From assembly GCF_020559915.1 (NCBI RefSeq), contig NZ_JAJCLZ010000021.1, positions 1 to 35,922 on the forward strand: a stretch of 35,922 bases of DNA, in the 5' to 3' direction. Within the stretch, counting starts at the first letter, position 1, and each line of letters starts with the position of its first letter. Below the pieces are notes generated by a model. That model did not search any database and was not told the DNA's origin. It saw nothing but the letters and a program-made list of their open reading frames with translations. This DNA is from Ruminococcus sp. 210702-SL.1.03. GTDB lineage: Bacteria; Bacillota; Clostridia; Oscillospirales; Ruminococcaceae. The position numbers were made by a program, and so were the translations under genes. Shown piece after piece: positions 13,827 through 22,380 of the stretch.

Positions 13827-15054
13827 TTTCATCCTCCTTAAAAGCATTATACATTCCCTGTGTAAATGAATTTGTACCTGTAACTCCAGAGAAAATTGCC
13901 GCTAATGTATTACTTTTATCTGGAACACTATGAAATATATAGTCTGCATCAGTGAATAAAAGCTGATTTGACTTAGCACTATTAGCCGCTCTCTCAATAA
14001 CCTGAGCATTGCTAAAACTATTTGTCCCACCATTTGCTCTAGCAACAATATGATCTATTTGAGCCTCATTTTTTGGCGGTTTTACACCCTTCATAGACTT
14101 TTTAGGCTGTTCCAGAATTTTGCCGGTTTTATCACTTCGCAACTGCCCATTATTACGAGTTCTGTTTTCATTTAAAATCTCGGATTTACGAGTTTTATCA
14201 TATTTTGCTCCTGGTTTATGTTTCATATTAGGATGGTTTGCATCCAAATTCGAATATCCTATTTTGCCATTTTCTATCGCTTTCTGCCTTGCAATAAACT
14301 CTTTGCCAGAAATCCCTTTGATGGAATTATACATATTTCCTATGGAGTAAAAACCATTTGATACAGCACTTAAAATATTCAAACCTTTTTGCCATGCTTT
14401 AAATGTTGAATTTTTAACATTCCCCCATGTATCAATTATATTTAATGTACTTGAACCAAGAGTTGAAAGTATCGCTATTGCAGCAACTGTATAGCTTGTT
14501 ACAGTTGCGATAGTTAAAGCCGTACCTGCTGATACTCCCAAAGTAGTCAAAGTTGTAGTTAACAGAGGAACTAGAGCTAACCCACCAGAAGCAACAACAG
14601 CAACTATAGCTAATACCGCTCCTATCACAATTGTTACTGTGATGAGAATCTCTTTCCAATGCTCCTTACACCACTCACAAGCGTTATCTACTTTTTCTTC
14701 CAGCCAGTTTTTTTCAATATCCGGTTTTAAGTATTCATACTTATCGTAAAAATCATTCTTACTTTGATTAATGGCATCAGCGGCATCACCGTCAATACGC
14801 ACCACATCGGCAACAAACTCATTTACATCTTTTTTGAGATTATCAAGAGCGTCAATTTTATCTCCCTGAGTCTGGGTAGACGACTTTACGGAATTGATCA
14901 CATCATCAACATTGCATATGCTGCTATCAATTTTAAGAACTTTTGATTTAAGCGATTTTAAATCAGACTTATATTCTTTTACCGCTTTTTTAGCATTGTT
15001 TATCAGACTTGACATCTGATTCACTTTGCCTGCGTATAAAGTTATCGTTGCCAT
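13816..15054 (-). CDS. LXG-like T7 toxin with HNH nuclease tip
   Basis: 412 residues. Residues 1-125 are the helical module shared with two other toxins here (YKSDLKSLKSKVLKIDSSIC...DGDAADAINQSKNDFYDKYEYLKP), comparable to LXG domains of T7SSb substrates. A hydrophobic middle (about 135-200) resembles pre-toxin membrane regions. The C-terminal tip has an HNH nuclease motif: D334-H335 in AQIDHIVARANGG, N349 in the following loop, and N358/K361 in AANSAKSN. It should cleave DNA in target cells (family knowledge). There is no Hint domain, so release differs from the toxin at 29582-31225. The ATG has AAGGAAG upstream; the 3' end overlaps the immunity gene by 11 nt. Confidence 0.87.
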   Translation of the reverse strand: MATITLYAGKVNQMSSLINNAKKAVKEYKSDLKSLKSKVLKIDSSICNVDDVINSVKSSTQTQGDKIDALDNLKKDVNEFVADVVRIDGDAADAINQSKNDFYDKYEYLKPDIEKNWLEEKVDNACEWCKEHWKEILITVTIVIGAVLAIVAVVASGGLALVPLLTTTLTTLGVSAGTALTIATVTSYTVAAIAILSTLGSSTLNIIDTWGNVKNSTFKAWQKGLNILSAVSNGFYSIGNMYNSIKGISGKEFIARQKAIENGKIGYSNLDANHPNMKHKPGAKYDKTRKSEILNENRTRNNGQLRSDKTGKILEQPKKSMKGVKPPKNEAQIDHIVARANGGTNSFSNAQVIERAANSAKSNQLLFTDADYIFHSVPDKSNTLAAIFSGVTGTNSFTQGMYNAFKEDENEK

Positions 15055-15089
15055 ATATTCACTTCCTTGCTACAATAAATATATCTAGG

Positions 15090-15206
15090 CTATATTAAAT
15101 TGAAAATTCTATCTTTCAATTCTTGATCCATATTTGATAATGAATAATCTATACACTCATCCTCAGATACGTTTTGAATATACATCCGTTGCTGACGGTG
15201 GATCAT
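15090..15206 (-). CDS. 38-codon ORF in frame after the Imm33 gene
   Basis: The ORF starts MIHRQQRMYIQ and ends DRIFNLI. It is in frame with the Imm33-like gene: that gene's TAA is followed by CAA and then this ATG. The peptide is helical and acidic. It has no clear ribosome site. It may be a C-terminal extension cut off by a stop mutation, a fragment of another immunity gene, or chance. Confidence 0.3.
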   Translation of the reverse strand: MIHRQQRMYIQNVSEDECIDYSLSNMDQELKDRIFNLI

Positions 15207-15209
15207 TTG

Positions 15210-15551
15210 TTACTGCTTTAGAATTTCTTCGATAGATATCTTTCTTTCATTTATTAAATCGTAAAATCCTATATGAACATCTTCTTCATATAACCAGCAC
15301 AAATCCGTACCATATGGTGCATTGAAAATTTCTAAAATTACAGGTGCTATCTGATAAATTGAGTTAGCCCCCAGAATTATAAAATTTTCAGAATTTTCAA
15401 CATACTTTTGGTCATCGTCACACGAATAAATAGTCCAACCATTAAGCTCCGGTATTGAACTTTGTTCCCGATATGAATATCTTATTGGTCTTCCTAAATA
15501 AACATTTTTTGATACCACAAAGCCCCCATATTCATTATCATTAATTTGCAT
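15210..15551 (-). CDS. Imm33/DUF2185-like immunity protein
   Basis: 113 residues starting MQINDNEYGGFVVSKNVY. The pattern GGFVVSK...GRPIRYSYRE...NGWTIYSCDDDQKYV...ILGANSIYQIAPVI fits DUF2185/Imm33, whose members carry a GW-x-x-x-SGD-D-x-x-Y core. The start at 15551 is chosen because GGAAGGAG lies 6-7 nt upstream. It overlaps the toxin stop by 11 nt, exactly as in the neighbouring HNH toxin pair. It is expected to bind and block the GH-E nuclease tip of the preceding gene (inference from position). Confidence 0.8.
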   Translation of the reverse strand: MQINDNEYGGFVVSKNVYLGRPIRYSYREQSSIPELNGWTIYSCDDDQKYVENSENFIILGANSIYQIAPVILEIFNAPYGTDLCWLYEEDVHIGFYDLINERKISIEEILKQ

Positions 15552-16845
15552 ATTTAAACTCCTTCCAAGCATTCGATCCACTGCTCAACCATGGAAATCC
15601 TTTTGTTATTTCAAAAATCGTCTTTTCATATAAGTGTCCCCTGTTTGGCGAATATCCTTCAATTCTAAAATTTTTGGGTGTAGACTGAAATGCCTTTAAT
15701 TGTTTCAATGAAATTTTCCCATTCATATATTTTTCAAACATTTTAGAATAATTTTTGCCCGCTTTGTGTCCAAAATCAACCTTGCCTGTTCTTGGTTTCC
15801 CTGGCTTCCAGTTTAAAATTTGCTTCGTATTTGGATCACGTAAAATTCCATCTTTTCCAACTTGTTTATTATATACTGCTTTTTCAAATTCAAGTTTTGC
15901 CTTACCTGATGGACCAGGTCTGCCATTCGGTTTTCCATTTTTTATGTATGGCCCATTTTCCAAGGGGGTAACTTTTCCTCCAAACCTAGTTTTCAATACA
16001 GTAAAACCTTTAGAAAACCCATAACCAATCCCCGAAAAGGCAGCTCCAAATGCACCAGAAAAAGCAGCATTGAAAAATACCTCGCCTAACGAAATATCTT
16101 CACCTTTAATTAATATATCTCCTAAATCGCCAATTAGCGAGGAACCCAAGCCCGATGCTGCACCAATAAGCATAGTTTTTCCAAGTCCTAAAGCGGCTTT
16201 TCCTCCGGCAGACAACCCAAATCCCATTCCTCCCGAAATGATTCCTGCAATAGCTCCTGAAAAGGCTCCGTTTTCAAAGCCCTCCCAGAACGAACCGCCT
16301 GTAGCAGCAGAAATAATACCGCCGGAAAGACCTCCTATGCCTGTGCCGAACAATGCGCCTAATGCCATAGCACCCAATATACCACCGACACCGGTGGCTA
16401 CTAAAATTACTGCCGCAATAACTATTACTATTGTTATAGCAGCTTTCCAATGCTCCTTACACCACTCGCAAGCGTTATCCCATTTCTCTTCCAACCAGCT
16501 TTTTTCACAGTCCGGTTTTAAGTATTCATACTTATCGTAAAAATCATTCTTGCTTTGATTAATAGCATCAGCGGCGTCACCATCAATACGCACAACATCA
16601 GCAACAAACTCATTTACGTCTTTTTTGAGATTATCAAGAGCGTTGATCTTATTTTTCTGAGTTTGTGTAGACGCTTTTATAGAACTAATTACATCGTCAA
16701 CATTGCAAACGCTGCTGTCAATTGCAAGTAATTTTGATTTTAGCGTTTGCAGTTCCGATTTATAGCTTTTTACTGCATTGCTTGCGTCTATAATCAGCAA
16801 GGGCATCATATTGATTTTATTAGCACTTAACGTTATAGTTGACAT
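15541..16845 (-). CDS. LXG-like T7 toxin with GH-E nuclease tip
   Basis: 434 residues. Residues 1-125 are the shared helical secretion module (MSTITLSANKIN...). A long Gly/Ala-rich hydrophobic region (about 135-275, with repeated GA/GG steps such as GGILGAMALGALFG) follows. The C-terminal tip carries VDFGHKAGKNY (G359-H360), an interior acidic/helical stretch and SPNRGHLYE (N401...H404...E407), the signature of the GH-E branch of HNH/ENDO VII nucleases (PF14410-type). Activity would be DNA or RNA cleavage in target cells. It has AAGGAG before the ATG, follows the 52-residue T7SS gene and overlaps its Imm33-like partner by 11 nt. Confidence 0.87.
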   Translation of the reverse strand: MSTITLSANKINMMPLLIIDASNAVKSYKSELQTLKSKLLAIDSSVCNVDDVISSIKASTQTQKNKINALDNLKKDVNEFVADVVRIDGDAADAINQSKNDFYDKYEYLKPDCEKSWLEEKWDNACEWCKEHWKAAITIVIVIAAVILVATGVGGILGAMALGALFGTGIGGLSGGIISAATGGSFWEGFENGAFSGAIAGIISGGMGFGLSAGGKAALGLGKTMLIGAASGLGSSLIGDLGDILIKGEDISLGEVFFNAAFSGAFGAAFSGIGYGFSKGFTVLKTRFGGKVTPLENGPYIKNGKPNGRPGPSGKAKLEFEKAVYNKQVGKDGILRDPNTKQILNWKPGKPRTGKVDFGHKAGKNYSKMFEKYMNGKISLKQLKAFQSTPKNFRIEGYSPNRGHLYEKTIFEITKGFPWLSSGSNAWKEFKYAN

Positions 16846-16898
16846 ATATCCACTCCTTTACTGCATAAATATATTTGAAAAAGATTTCGATTATTTTC

Positions 16899-17057
16899 CT
16901 ACTCTTTTTTCTCATTGTCCTTATTCTCGGGCACGGAAAAAATCAAGTTATATATGGTCTCTTTGGAGCTTTCCTTAAGTACAGTCAGTTTCCCGAGCTT
17001 TTCAGCCTGAGTTTCGTTTAAACTTGGATCAAGCTCCCCTATGCTTGGTTTACCCAT
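16899..17057 (-). CDS. 52-aa protein between WXG100 and toxin genes
   Basis: The sequence reads MGKPSIGELDPSLNETQAE, then a helical segment with LGKLTVLKESSKETIYNLIF and a charged tail (PENKDNEKKE). The ATG follows a GGAG-type site just past the WXG100 stop. No family is recognised. Its fixed place between a canonical WXG100 gene and a toxin gene suggests a small T7SS accessory or substrate-targeting protein, but nothing in the sequence proves it. Confidence 0.62.
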   Translation of the reverse strand: MGKPSIGELDPSLNETQAEKLGKLTVLKESSKETIYNLIFSVPENKDNEKKE

Positions 17058-17060
17058 ATC

Positions 17061-17384
17061 TTATTCTCCTTCATCTGTCTGCGGATTCTTATTAAACTCT
17101 CCGAGTTCTTCGTCGAGCTGAAGGTAAGCGTCCTTAGTGTCTTTGACCACTCCATTGTTGATGGAATCAAGAATATCCTTTATCCCACCTATGTTCTCCA
17201 TAATATGATCCGATTCTTTCTTATAAGCGTCTTTACCCTCACCTTTCCATTTTTTAAGAAGTGTAGTGTTTATATCGTTAAACTTCTCCTTTATAGCGTC
17301 AAATTCTTTGATCGCTTCCTCGCTTTTTTTCTCAAATTGTACGAATTTATCAATATCAGCCGATACAAAAGCCGATCCTGCCAT
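17061..17384 (-). CDS. Canonical WXG100 (EsxA-like) protein
   Basis: 107 residues from MAGSAFVSADIDKF, a helix-turn-helix hairpin protein of the WXG100 family. The turn is LKKWKGEGKDAY, with W-K-G at the expected centre. The second helix ends in YLQLDEEL, which matches the YxxxD/E secretion signal of T7SS substrates. The start at 17384 is preferred over an upstream start because GAAAGGA precedes it. It is encoded directly after the second ATPase and before the toxin genes, so it is probably a secreted partner or chaperone of the machine. Confidence 0.88.
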   Translation of the reverse strand: MAGSAFVSADIDKFVQFEKKSEEAIKEFDAIKEKFNDINTTLLKKWKGEGKDAYKKESDHIMENIGGIKDILDSINNGVVKDTKDAYLQLDEELGEFNKNPQTDEGE

Positions 17385-17398
17385 AATTATCGTTCCTT

Positions 17399-19132
17399 TC
17401 AATATTTAATAAATTTCAGTTTTACAAGTTTATCTGCTTCAATGTCATAACAATAACCGTCGCCTAATTCACAGCGAGCGTAATCTTCTTTAAGCGTTTT
17501 TACATCCATGTTTCCAAAGATAGTTTTTTGACCTCTTTCACCTGCAAATTCGGCTACATTGTCAAGCAAAAATGCAGTGGAAATATTATTGTTAAAAAAC
17601 GAATTTTGCTCTCCGTCGCTTATTTTCTGAACATCTGAAAAAATGAACAAAAACTCACGTTCCTCTGCCACTGCGGCAAGCTGCGGAAGTATTGAATTAA
17701 TAAAACGTTTTCCTTCTGGAGTGTTTAAATATATCAGCTTGCTCTGGATAATGAATACTGTAAAAGGAGTTTCATCCGTATTGCAGCCGGGAATATTTTC
17801 ATACTCTTTTTTCAAGTTCTCACTGACTCCATACATTCCCGCAAGAAACTTTTTATCCAGTTCTATGTAATTTTCATTGAGATACAAATAGAACTGTTGA
17901 AGTGGTGAAAGCTTTCTGTTTACGATTGTTCCGTCCCTTAATGGAAGATCCTTTTTATCAAACTTATTTATCAAAACACAGTTACGGACTGTTTCATATT
18001 TTTCATATATTTCGCTTAGCTGATTACGTCCATCGTCAAAAAATACAAGACGTATGTCATCTTCCTGTTCGACCAGACCGTTGATCAGCAGATTCAGAAG
18101 ATTGGTCTTTCCGAATTCTTTTTTACCGTAAATTGCAATAACATGAGATTTTCCTAAATCTACTGTAACAGGACAAAAATCCACGTAATCCAGACCTACG
18201 CTTACAGGAAGTTTGGCTTGTTCTTCAATATTCGGTTTCTGTTTCAACCGTATATAATCCTCTTTGGTCAGCTCCTTCGGAAAAGTCAGATGTTTTTTAA
18301 CGTGCTTGCCATATTCCTGCGTATCAGTATCAAAATCAAATTTTTTCCTCAATGTAGTCTGAAATGGCAGCGATTTATCATTCTTATTGATCTCGTCAAG
18401 AGCCTGAGCTTTAAAACACTGCACTTCATACGGCAGATTCATACGAAACGTACCCGTAATACCCTCCGGCTTTACTGTTACGTTTGCAAAGCCATGACCA
18501 GGATTATTACCAATAGCGTCGACCTTTCCGTTGAATATATCCGCATATTTATCGGCAGGCATTTCAAATGCGATTTTCTGTTTAAAGCTGCCCATATATG
18601 AGTTTAATCCCTTGGTTTCGCCCGCTGTTGCCACAATGGTAATTCCTTTTGACAGTCCGTCCCTGCAAAGCTTTGCAAGCTTTTCCTGATATGCGGTATA
18701 CCGTGATTCGTCTATAAATGCATTTATATTGTCGATAATAAAAGTAGTATGTATAGGCTGATTTTCTGTTGCTTCTCTGTAGTTTTTACCGTTCAGGATC
18801 TTGATATTGTCCTTTAAGATATTATCCATTATCTTAAAAACACGCTTTACATATTCCTCGTTTGAATTGTCAAAATATGCAGATACCAACGGCATACTGC
18901 GGTATTCTGACAAAGCTCCGCCAAAATCAAGAATGAATATCTGTTCCTGATATTCATCGTATCGTTTATGAAGAATATTGACAAGAGTTTTTATAAAAGT
19001 GGTTTTTCCGCTCATGGCCGAACCGAACAAAATCAAATTGGAATCCAGCAGATCAACAATAAACGGCGGCTGCATCTGAATTATCGGTATATCGAATTTG
19101 CCCAAAGTACACAGAATTTTTTCTCGGCTCAA
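17399..19132 (-). CDS. EssC-like C-terminal ATPase domains as separate protein
   Basis: 577 residues with two FtsK/SpoIIIE-type modules. Module one has Walker A GSAMSGKT (about residue 40) and Walker B-like TTFIIDNINAF. Module two has GKKEFGKT (about residue 338) and LFIFSDVQ. Both Walker A motifs keep the terminal GKT, though the surroundings are divergent. Together with the upstream gene it reproduces the three ATPase domains that form a single EssC in typical T7SSb; mycobacterial EccCa/EccCb is also split. The start is a TTG at 19132: GGGAGG lies 7 nt upstream, and it overlaps the EssC stop as TTGA. The protein has no membrane segment, so it must dock to the first ATPase. Confidence 0.85.
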   Translation of the reverse strand: MSREKILCTLGKFDIPIIQMQPPFIVDLLDSNLILFGSAMSGKTTFIKTLVNILHKRYDEYQEQIFILDFGGALSEYRSMPLVSAYFDNSNEEYVKRVFKIMDNILKDNIKILNGKNYREATENQPIHTTFIIDNINAFIDESRYTAYQEKLAKLCRDGLSKGITIVATAGETKGLNSYMGSFKQKIAFEMPADKYADIFNGKVDAIGNNPGHGFANVTVKPEGITGTFRMNLPYEVQCFKAQALDEINKNDKSLPFQTTLRKKFDFDTDTQEYGKHVKKHLTFPKELTKEDYIRLKQKPNIEEQAKLPVSVGLDYVDFCPVTVDLGKSHVIAIYGKKEFGKTNLLNLLINGLVEQEDDIRLVFFDDGRNQLSEIYEKYETVRNCVLINKFDKKDLPLRDGTIVNRKLSPLQQFYLYLNENYIELDKKFLAGMYGVSENLKKEYENIPGCNTDETPFTVFIIQSKLIYLNTPEGKRFINSILPQLAAVAEEREFLFIFSDVQKISDGEQNSFFNNNISTAFLLDNVAEFAGERGQKTIFGNMDVKTLKEDYARCELGDGYCYDIEADKLVKLKFIKY

Positions 19133-22100
19133 CTCAAACCCTCCCAATCTGTTTTATCCATAATTACGCCCGGCAAAGGCGGCAAAAATATTTGACGAGG
19201 TTTCTCCATGTTTTTTCCTAATTCAATAATGGTTTTAACAACATAAGCCAACTGAGTATCATGCTCACTAACGTTTTCACTGCGTTTTTTCTCTATAATA
19301 TTGTCCTTTTTGGAGGAATAGAATCCGTTGTTGAATTTACCTGAATTTGTTGCTTGAGTAACAATGACTGCCGGATCAATATTGAGATTTTTATTAGCTC
19401 CAGTGTATGCAGACTGAAAATATTCAAATCTTGTACCCGTTCCAACAAGCAGATATGCCCGTCCGTTAAAGGGCATAGTCGGAGCAGCTGCGGCAGGTGT
19501 TCCTATCATTTCCTTTGACGCTTGTTTTGTGGCTACCTTAAGGCATATTCTTGCTTTAGAGTTTACACGAATATCGTCTGTTATAGCTCCCTCAATATTT
19601 TGCGACACAAGTATTATATGAAAGCCTAATGTACGTCCCACACGAGCAATAGTCGTTATCTCAGCAATAAAATCGACATCGTTGCTCTCGCTTGAAAAAC
19701 GTTTCAACTCAGTAAATTCATCGACAACGAGGACAAGATGCGACAATGGTGAAAGCTCACTCAGATCCTTACTCAAAATTTCTTGCTGCTTATTGTTAAG
19801 TTTCTTTTTCAGCTTTTTGATTTCTTCACTGTTCTCCTCGTCGGATTCAAGCTCCTTTATTTTTCTGATAAGTCTCAATGCTCTGATATACGAATCAACA
19901 TTATCAACTCCGAAACTTGAAAGCAACAATTTACGCCTTTTTATTTCAGCATTAAGCGTTTCAAGAAAACGCTTAAGCATATACGCAGCAGATGTTCCCT
20001 CGTCCTCTCCTGCCGTATCCGTTACTACTCCGACGCAGTGCGGAAGATCTCCCAAACGATCGGAAAAGCCGCCGCCTTTCATATCAACAAGCATAAGATT
20101 TAGATCCATAGGTGAGAATTTCATGCACAGTCCTATAAGATATGTAATTATTGTTTCGGATTTACCTGAACCAGTAGTTCCCGCAACAAGCATATGAGGT
20201 CCGTCTGCCTTTTCGTATAGATCAAGATACATTGTGCCGTGTTCATGCTTACCGATTGGAACACGAAGATTTCTTGTCACGTCATTTCTATCAATATCCT
20301 CCCAGCTCTTTCGTATGCTTGATTTTACTTCGCCGTTTTCTACCTTTTCAGAATTATATCCGTATAGCTCAAACAAGGTAACCATAGAGGGAACCTTGCC
20401 ATTTTCTGCAATGCGAGTATAGTAAATTGCACTTAGCTGTCTGAATGCAAGATCAAACTTATCATCATAGTTTTCTGAACCGAACATATATCTGTTCTGG
20501 AAATATTTGTACTCTATCAGTTTATCGGTATCGTTTGCTTTGGTCTTATCGCCCTTGTCCTCGCTTAAAACATTCAAGGTTTCTCTGCTGAGAACGTTAT
20601 ATCTTAAGCTTACTTTTCTTTCCTTTTCATTTTCTTTGTCGATATTGACAATATTTCCACAGTATTTCGGAAGCATATCCTTTACCGGCTGAATAAAAAT
20701 AAAGGTAAGACCAAGCGAATTAACATAAGGCTCGCCCTCTTTCGGGACTTCCGGCAGAAACTTTGAAAAGCCGGTTTCCTTAATATCGTAATCGCAGAAA
20801 ACCACGCATACTATCTGCGTGAATTTACCGTCCGATACCGATTCATCGGAATCTTCTTTTTTATTGTTTGAGCGGCTGTTCATAATACTGAGAAGCTGTC
20901 CGAAAACTATACCAGAGCTGTCCTTATCAAATACAAACTGAGAAACGCCGTCAAGCAATTCATTTGTATGAGGCAGATACTTATAGTTTTTCAGTATTTC
21001 ATTCTGCTTCTCAATTTTGTCCTCTTTATCGAAAAAGAAAACAAATTGCAGATCCTCTGGCGAATGATAATATGCCAATTCAAAAACGACGTGCTGAATA
21101 AAGCGATGAGATGTTTGAACATCGTTTGATATAACTCCCAAAGCTCCGCAGTTTTTCAGATTTATAAGCAAAGGCGGCTTTTTTCCGCTGTCGCTTCTCA
21201 GATAATTAAAACCGATGACCTCATCATTTTTGTTGTCCACGCCTTTGTTTGCAAAGTTGTATGCTAAATCGGTAAGGAGAAACTTGTTCCTCTCCCTTTC
21301 AGCTATTTCCTCGGGAGAAAGCTTTTTCAGCTTTCTGTTCTTTTTCTTTGACGGAACTATTATCTCGATCTCGTCTTTGTTACGGCGCATTTTGTAATAA
21401 ATATCGTAAAAGATATTATCCTTTTTCTCGCTTTTGATCTCAAAAAGCGGCTTTACCTCATCAGAAGTGCCAAGCGATATTTTCATAAAATCATTATCGT
21501 TCTGAGATCTTGAAAAAATAATACCGTTGATCTCGGCAGTATTCTTAAACAATGTATCCATATTCGGATACACGCTGTTCAGATATACAATATCGCTTTC
21601 CTGCCATTCTTTTATTGTTCTGATAATTCTGGCAATGTAGTTCTCATAGTTGTTCTTCCATTCCTCAACGTTCTTTTTATAGTCGGTCCTTTTTTTCATA
21701 AAGCTGTAGAATGAAGTAACCAAAGATACTACTCCCATTGCACCCGACATAAGAAGCATAGTATTGCCCATAGATGAAGCACTCGGCGCAAGTTTCATAA
21801 TAAGAAAACGTGCACCAAGCATTCCTCCTGTGGAAAGCACGGTGGGAATAAGAACATCTAGAAGCGATGATTTATCCTTTTGGGGCATATCATTGGGCGG
21901 AATAATATCTATCACAGAGGATTCAATAACATTCAGTCTGCGAGTACTTATATTATATTCAAGCGTATCTTTTTCTTTTAAGATATAGCTGTTCTCTTCT
22001 TTTTTAAACAAATAAGACGGCTTGATCTCCTCATTCATCGTAAACAGGACGCAGCTTGAGGTCACAAAGCCCAGCTTATCAAGCTCTGCATTATAAATTT

Positions 22101-22380
22101 TGACCTTTTCGCCGCCTTTGACAACATCTGTTGTAAAATCTATCACATTATAGCTGCCCTTTGCCGTATACAGCACCTGAAGTTCTTTTCTGGTTTTGAT
22201 ATATTGCTCAAGCAACTCGAAACATTTCTCATAATCCGGGGATTTTTTTAATCCGTAATACAAAGCCTCGATAAAAGCTTTGAGGGTAATATCCTTAAGA
22301 ACAAGAAATGAAAGCTCCTGACATTTACTCTTATCGTCAAATTCAAATCTTGCGGATATCATTATTTCGTTGTTTTTCAT
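19129..22380 (-). CDS. essC: EssC-like T7SS membrane ATPase (first half)
   Basis: 1083 residues. Residues 1-115 look like a ubiquitin-like (EsaB/YukD-type) fold (ITLKAFIEALYYGL ... LDKLGFVTSSCVLFT), inferred from pattern only. Two transmembrane helices follow (about 174-196 and 207-226). A degenerate nucleotide-binding-like region comes next, then the FtsK/SpoIIIE ATPase with Walker A GTTGSGKSE near residue 735 and Walker B LVLVVDEF near 884, followed by ARVGRTLGFHIILVSQ. It is the motor of the secretion system at the membrane. It is shorter than a typical EssC (about 1450-1500) because domains 2-3 are in the next gene. It overlaps the gene before it by ATGA. Confidence 0.9.
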   Translation of the reverse strand: MKNNEIMISARFEFDDKSKCQELSFLVLKDITLKAFIEALYYGLKKSPDYEKCFELLEQYIKTRKELQVLYTAKGSYNVIDFTTDVVKGGEKVKIYNAELDKLGFVTSSCVLFTMNEEIKPSYLFKKEENSYILKEKDTLEYNISTRRLNVIESSVIDIIPPNDMPQKDKSSLLDVLIPTVLSTGGMLGARFLIMKLAPSASSMGNTMLLMSGAMGVVSLVTSFYSFMKKRTDYKKNVEEWKNNYENYIARIIRTIKEWQESDIVYLNSVYPNMDTLFKNTAEINGIIFSRSQNDNDFMKISLGTSDEVKPLFEIKSEKKDNIFYDIYYKMRRNKDEIEIIVPSKKKNRKLKKLSPEEIAERERNKFLLTDLAYNFANKGVDNKNDEVIGFNYLRSDSGKKPPLLINLKNCGALGVISNDVQTSHRFIQHVVFELAYYHSPEDLQFVFFFDKEDKIEKQNEILKNYKYLPHTNELLDGVSQFVFDKDSSGIVFGQLLSIMNSRSNNKKEDSDESVSDGKFTQIVCVVFCDYDIKETGFSKFLPEVPKEGEPYVNSLGLTFIFIQPVKDMLPKYCGNIVNIDKENEKERKVSLRYNVLSRETLNVLSEDKGDKTKANDTDKLIEYKYFQNRYMFGSENYDDKFDLAFRQLSAIYYTRIAENGKVPSMVTLFELYGYNSEKVENGEVKSSIRKSWEDIDRNDVTRNLRVPIGKHEHGTMYLDLYEKADGPHMLVAGTTGSGKSETIITYLIGLCMKFSPMDLNLMLVDMKGGGFSDRLGDLPHCVGVVTDTAGEDEGTSAAYMLKRFLETLNAEIKRRKLLLSSFGVDNVDSYIRALRLIRKIKELESDEENSEEIKKLKKKLNNKQQEILSKDLSELSPLSHLVLVVDEFTELKRFSSESNDVDFIAEITTIARVGRTLGFHIILVSQNIEGAITDDIRVNSKARICLKVATKQASKEMIGTPAAAAPTMPFNGRAYLLVGTGTRFEYFQSAYTGANKNLNIDPAVIVTQATNSGKFNNGFYSSKKDNIIEKKRSENVSEHDTQLAYVVKTIIELGKNMEKPRQIFLPPLPGVIMDKTDWEGLS

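Noticed and set aside
14432..14659. 75-codon minus-strand frame inside the HNH toxin
   Set aside because: It is a Ser/Cys/Asn-rich alternative frame of the hydrophobic toxin region with no independent start signal.
19682..20197. 171-codon plus-strand open frame
   Set aside because: It is antisense to the Walker A and B region of the EssC-like ATPase, and its Ser-rich composition is that of a mirror frame.
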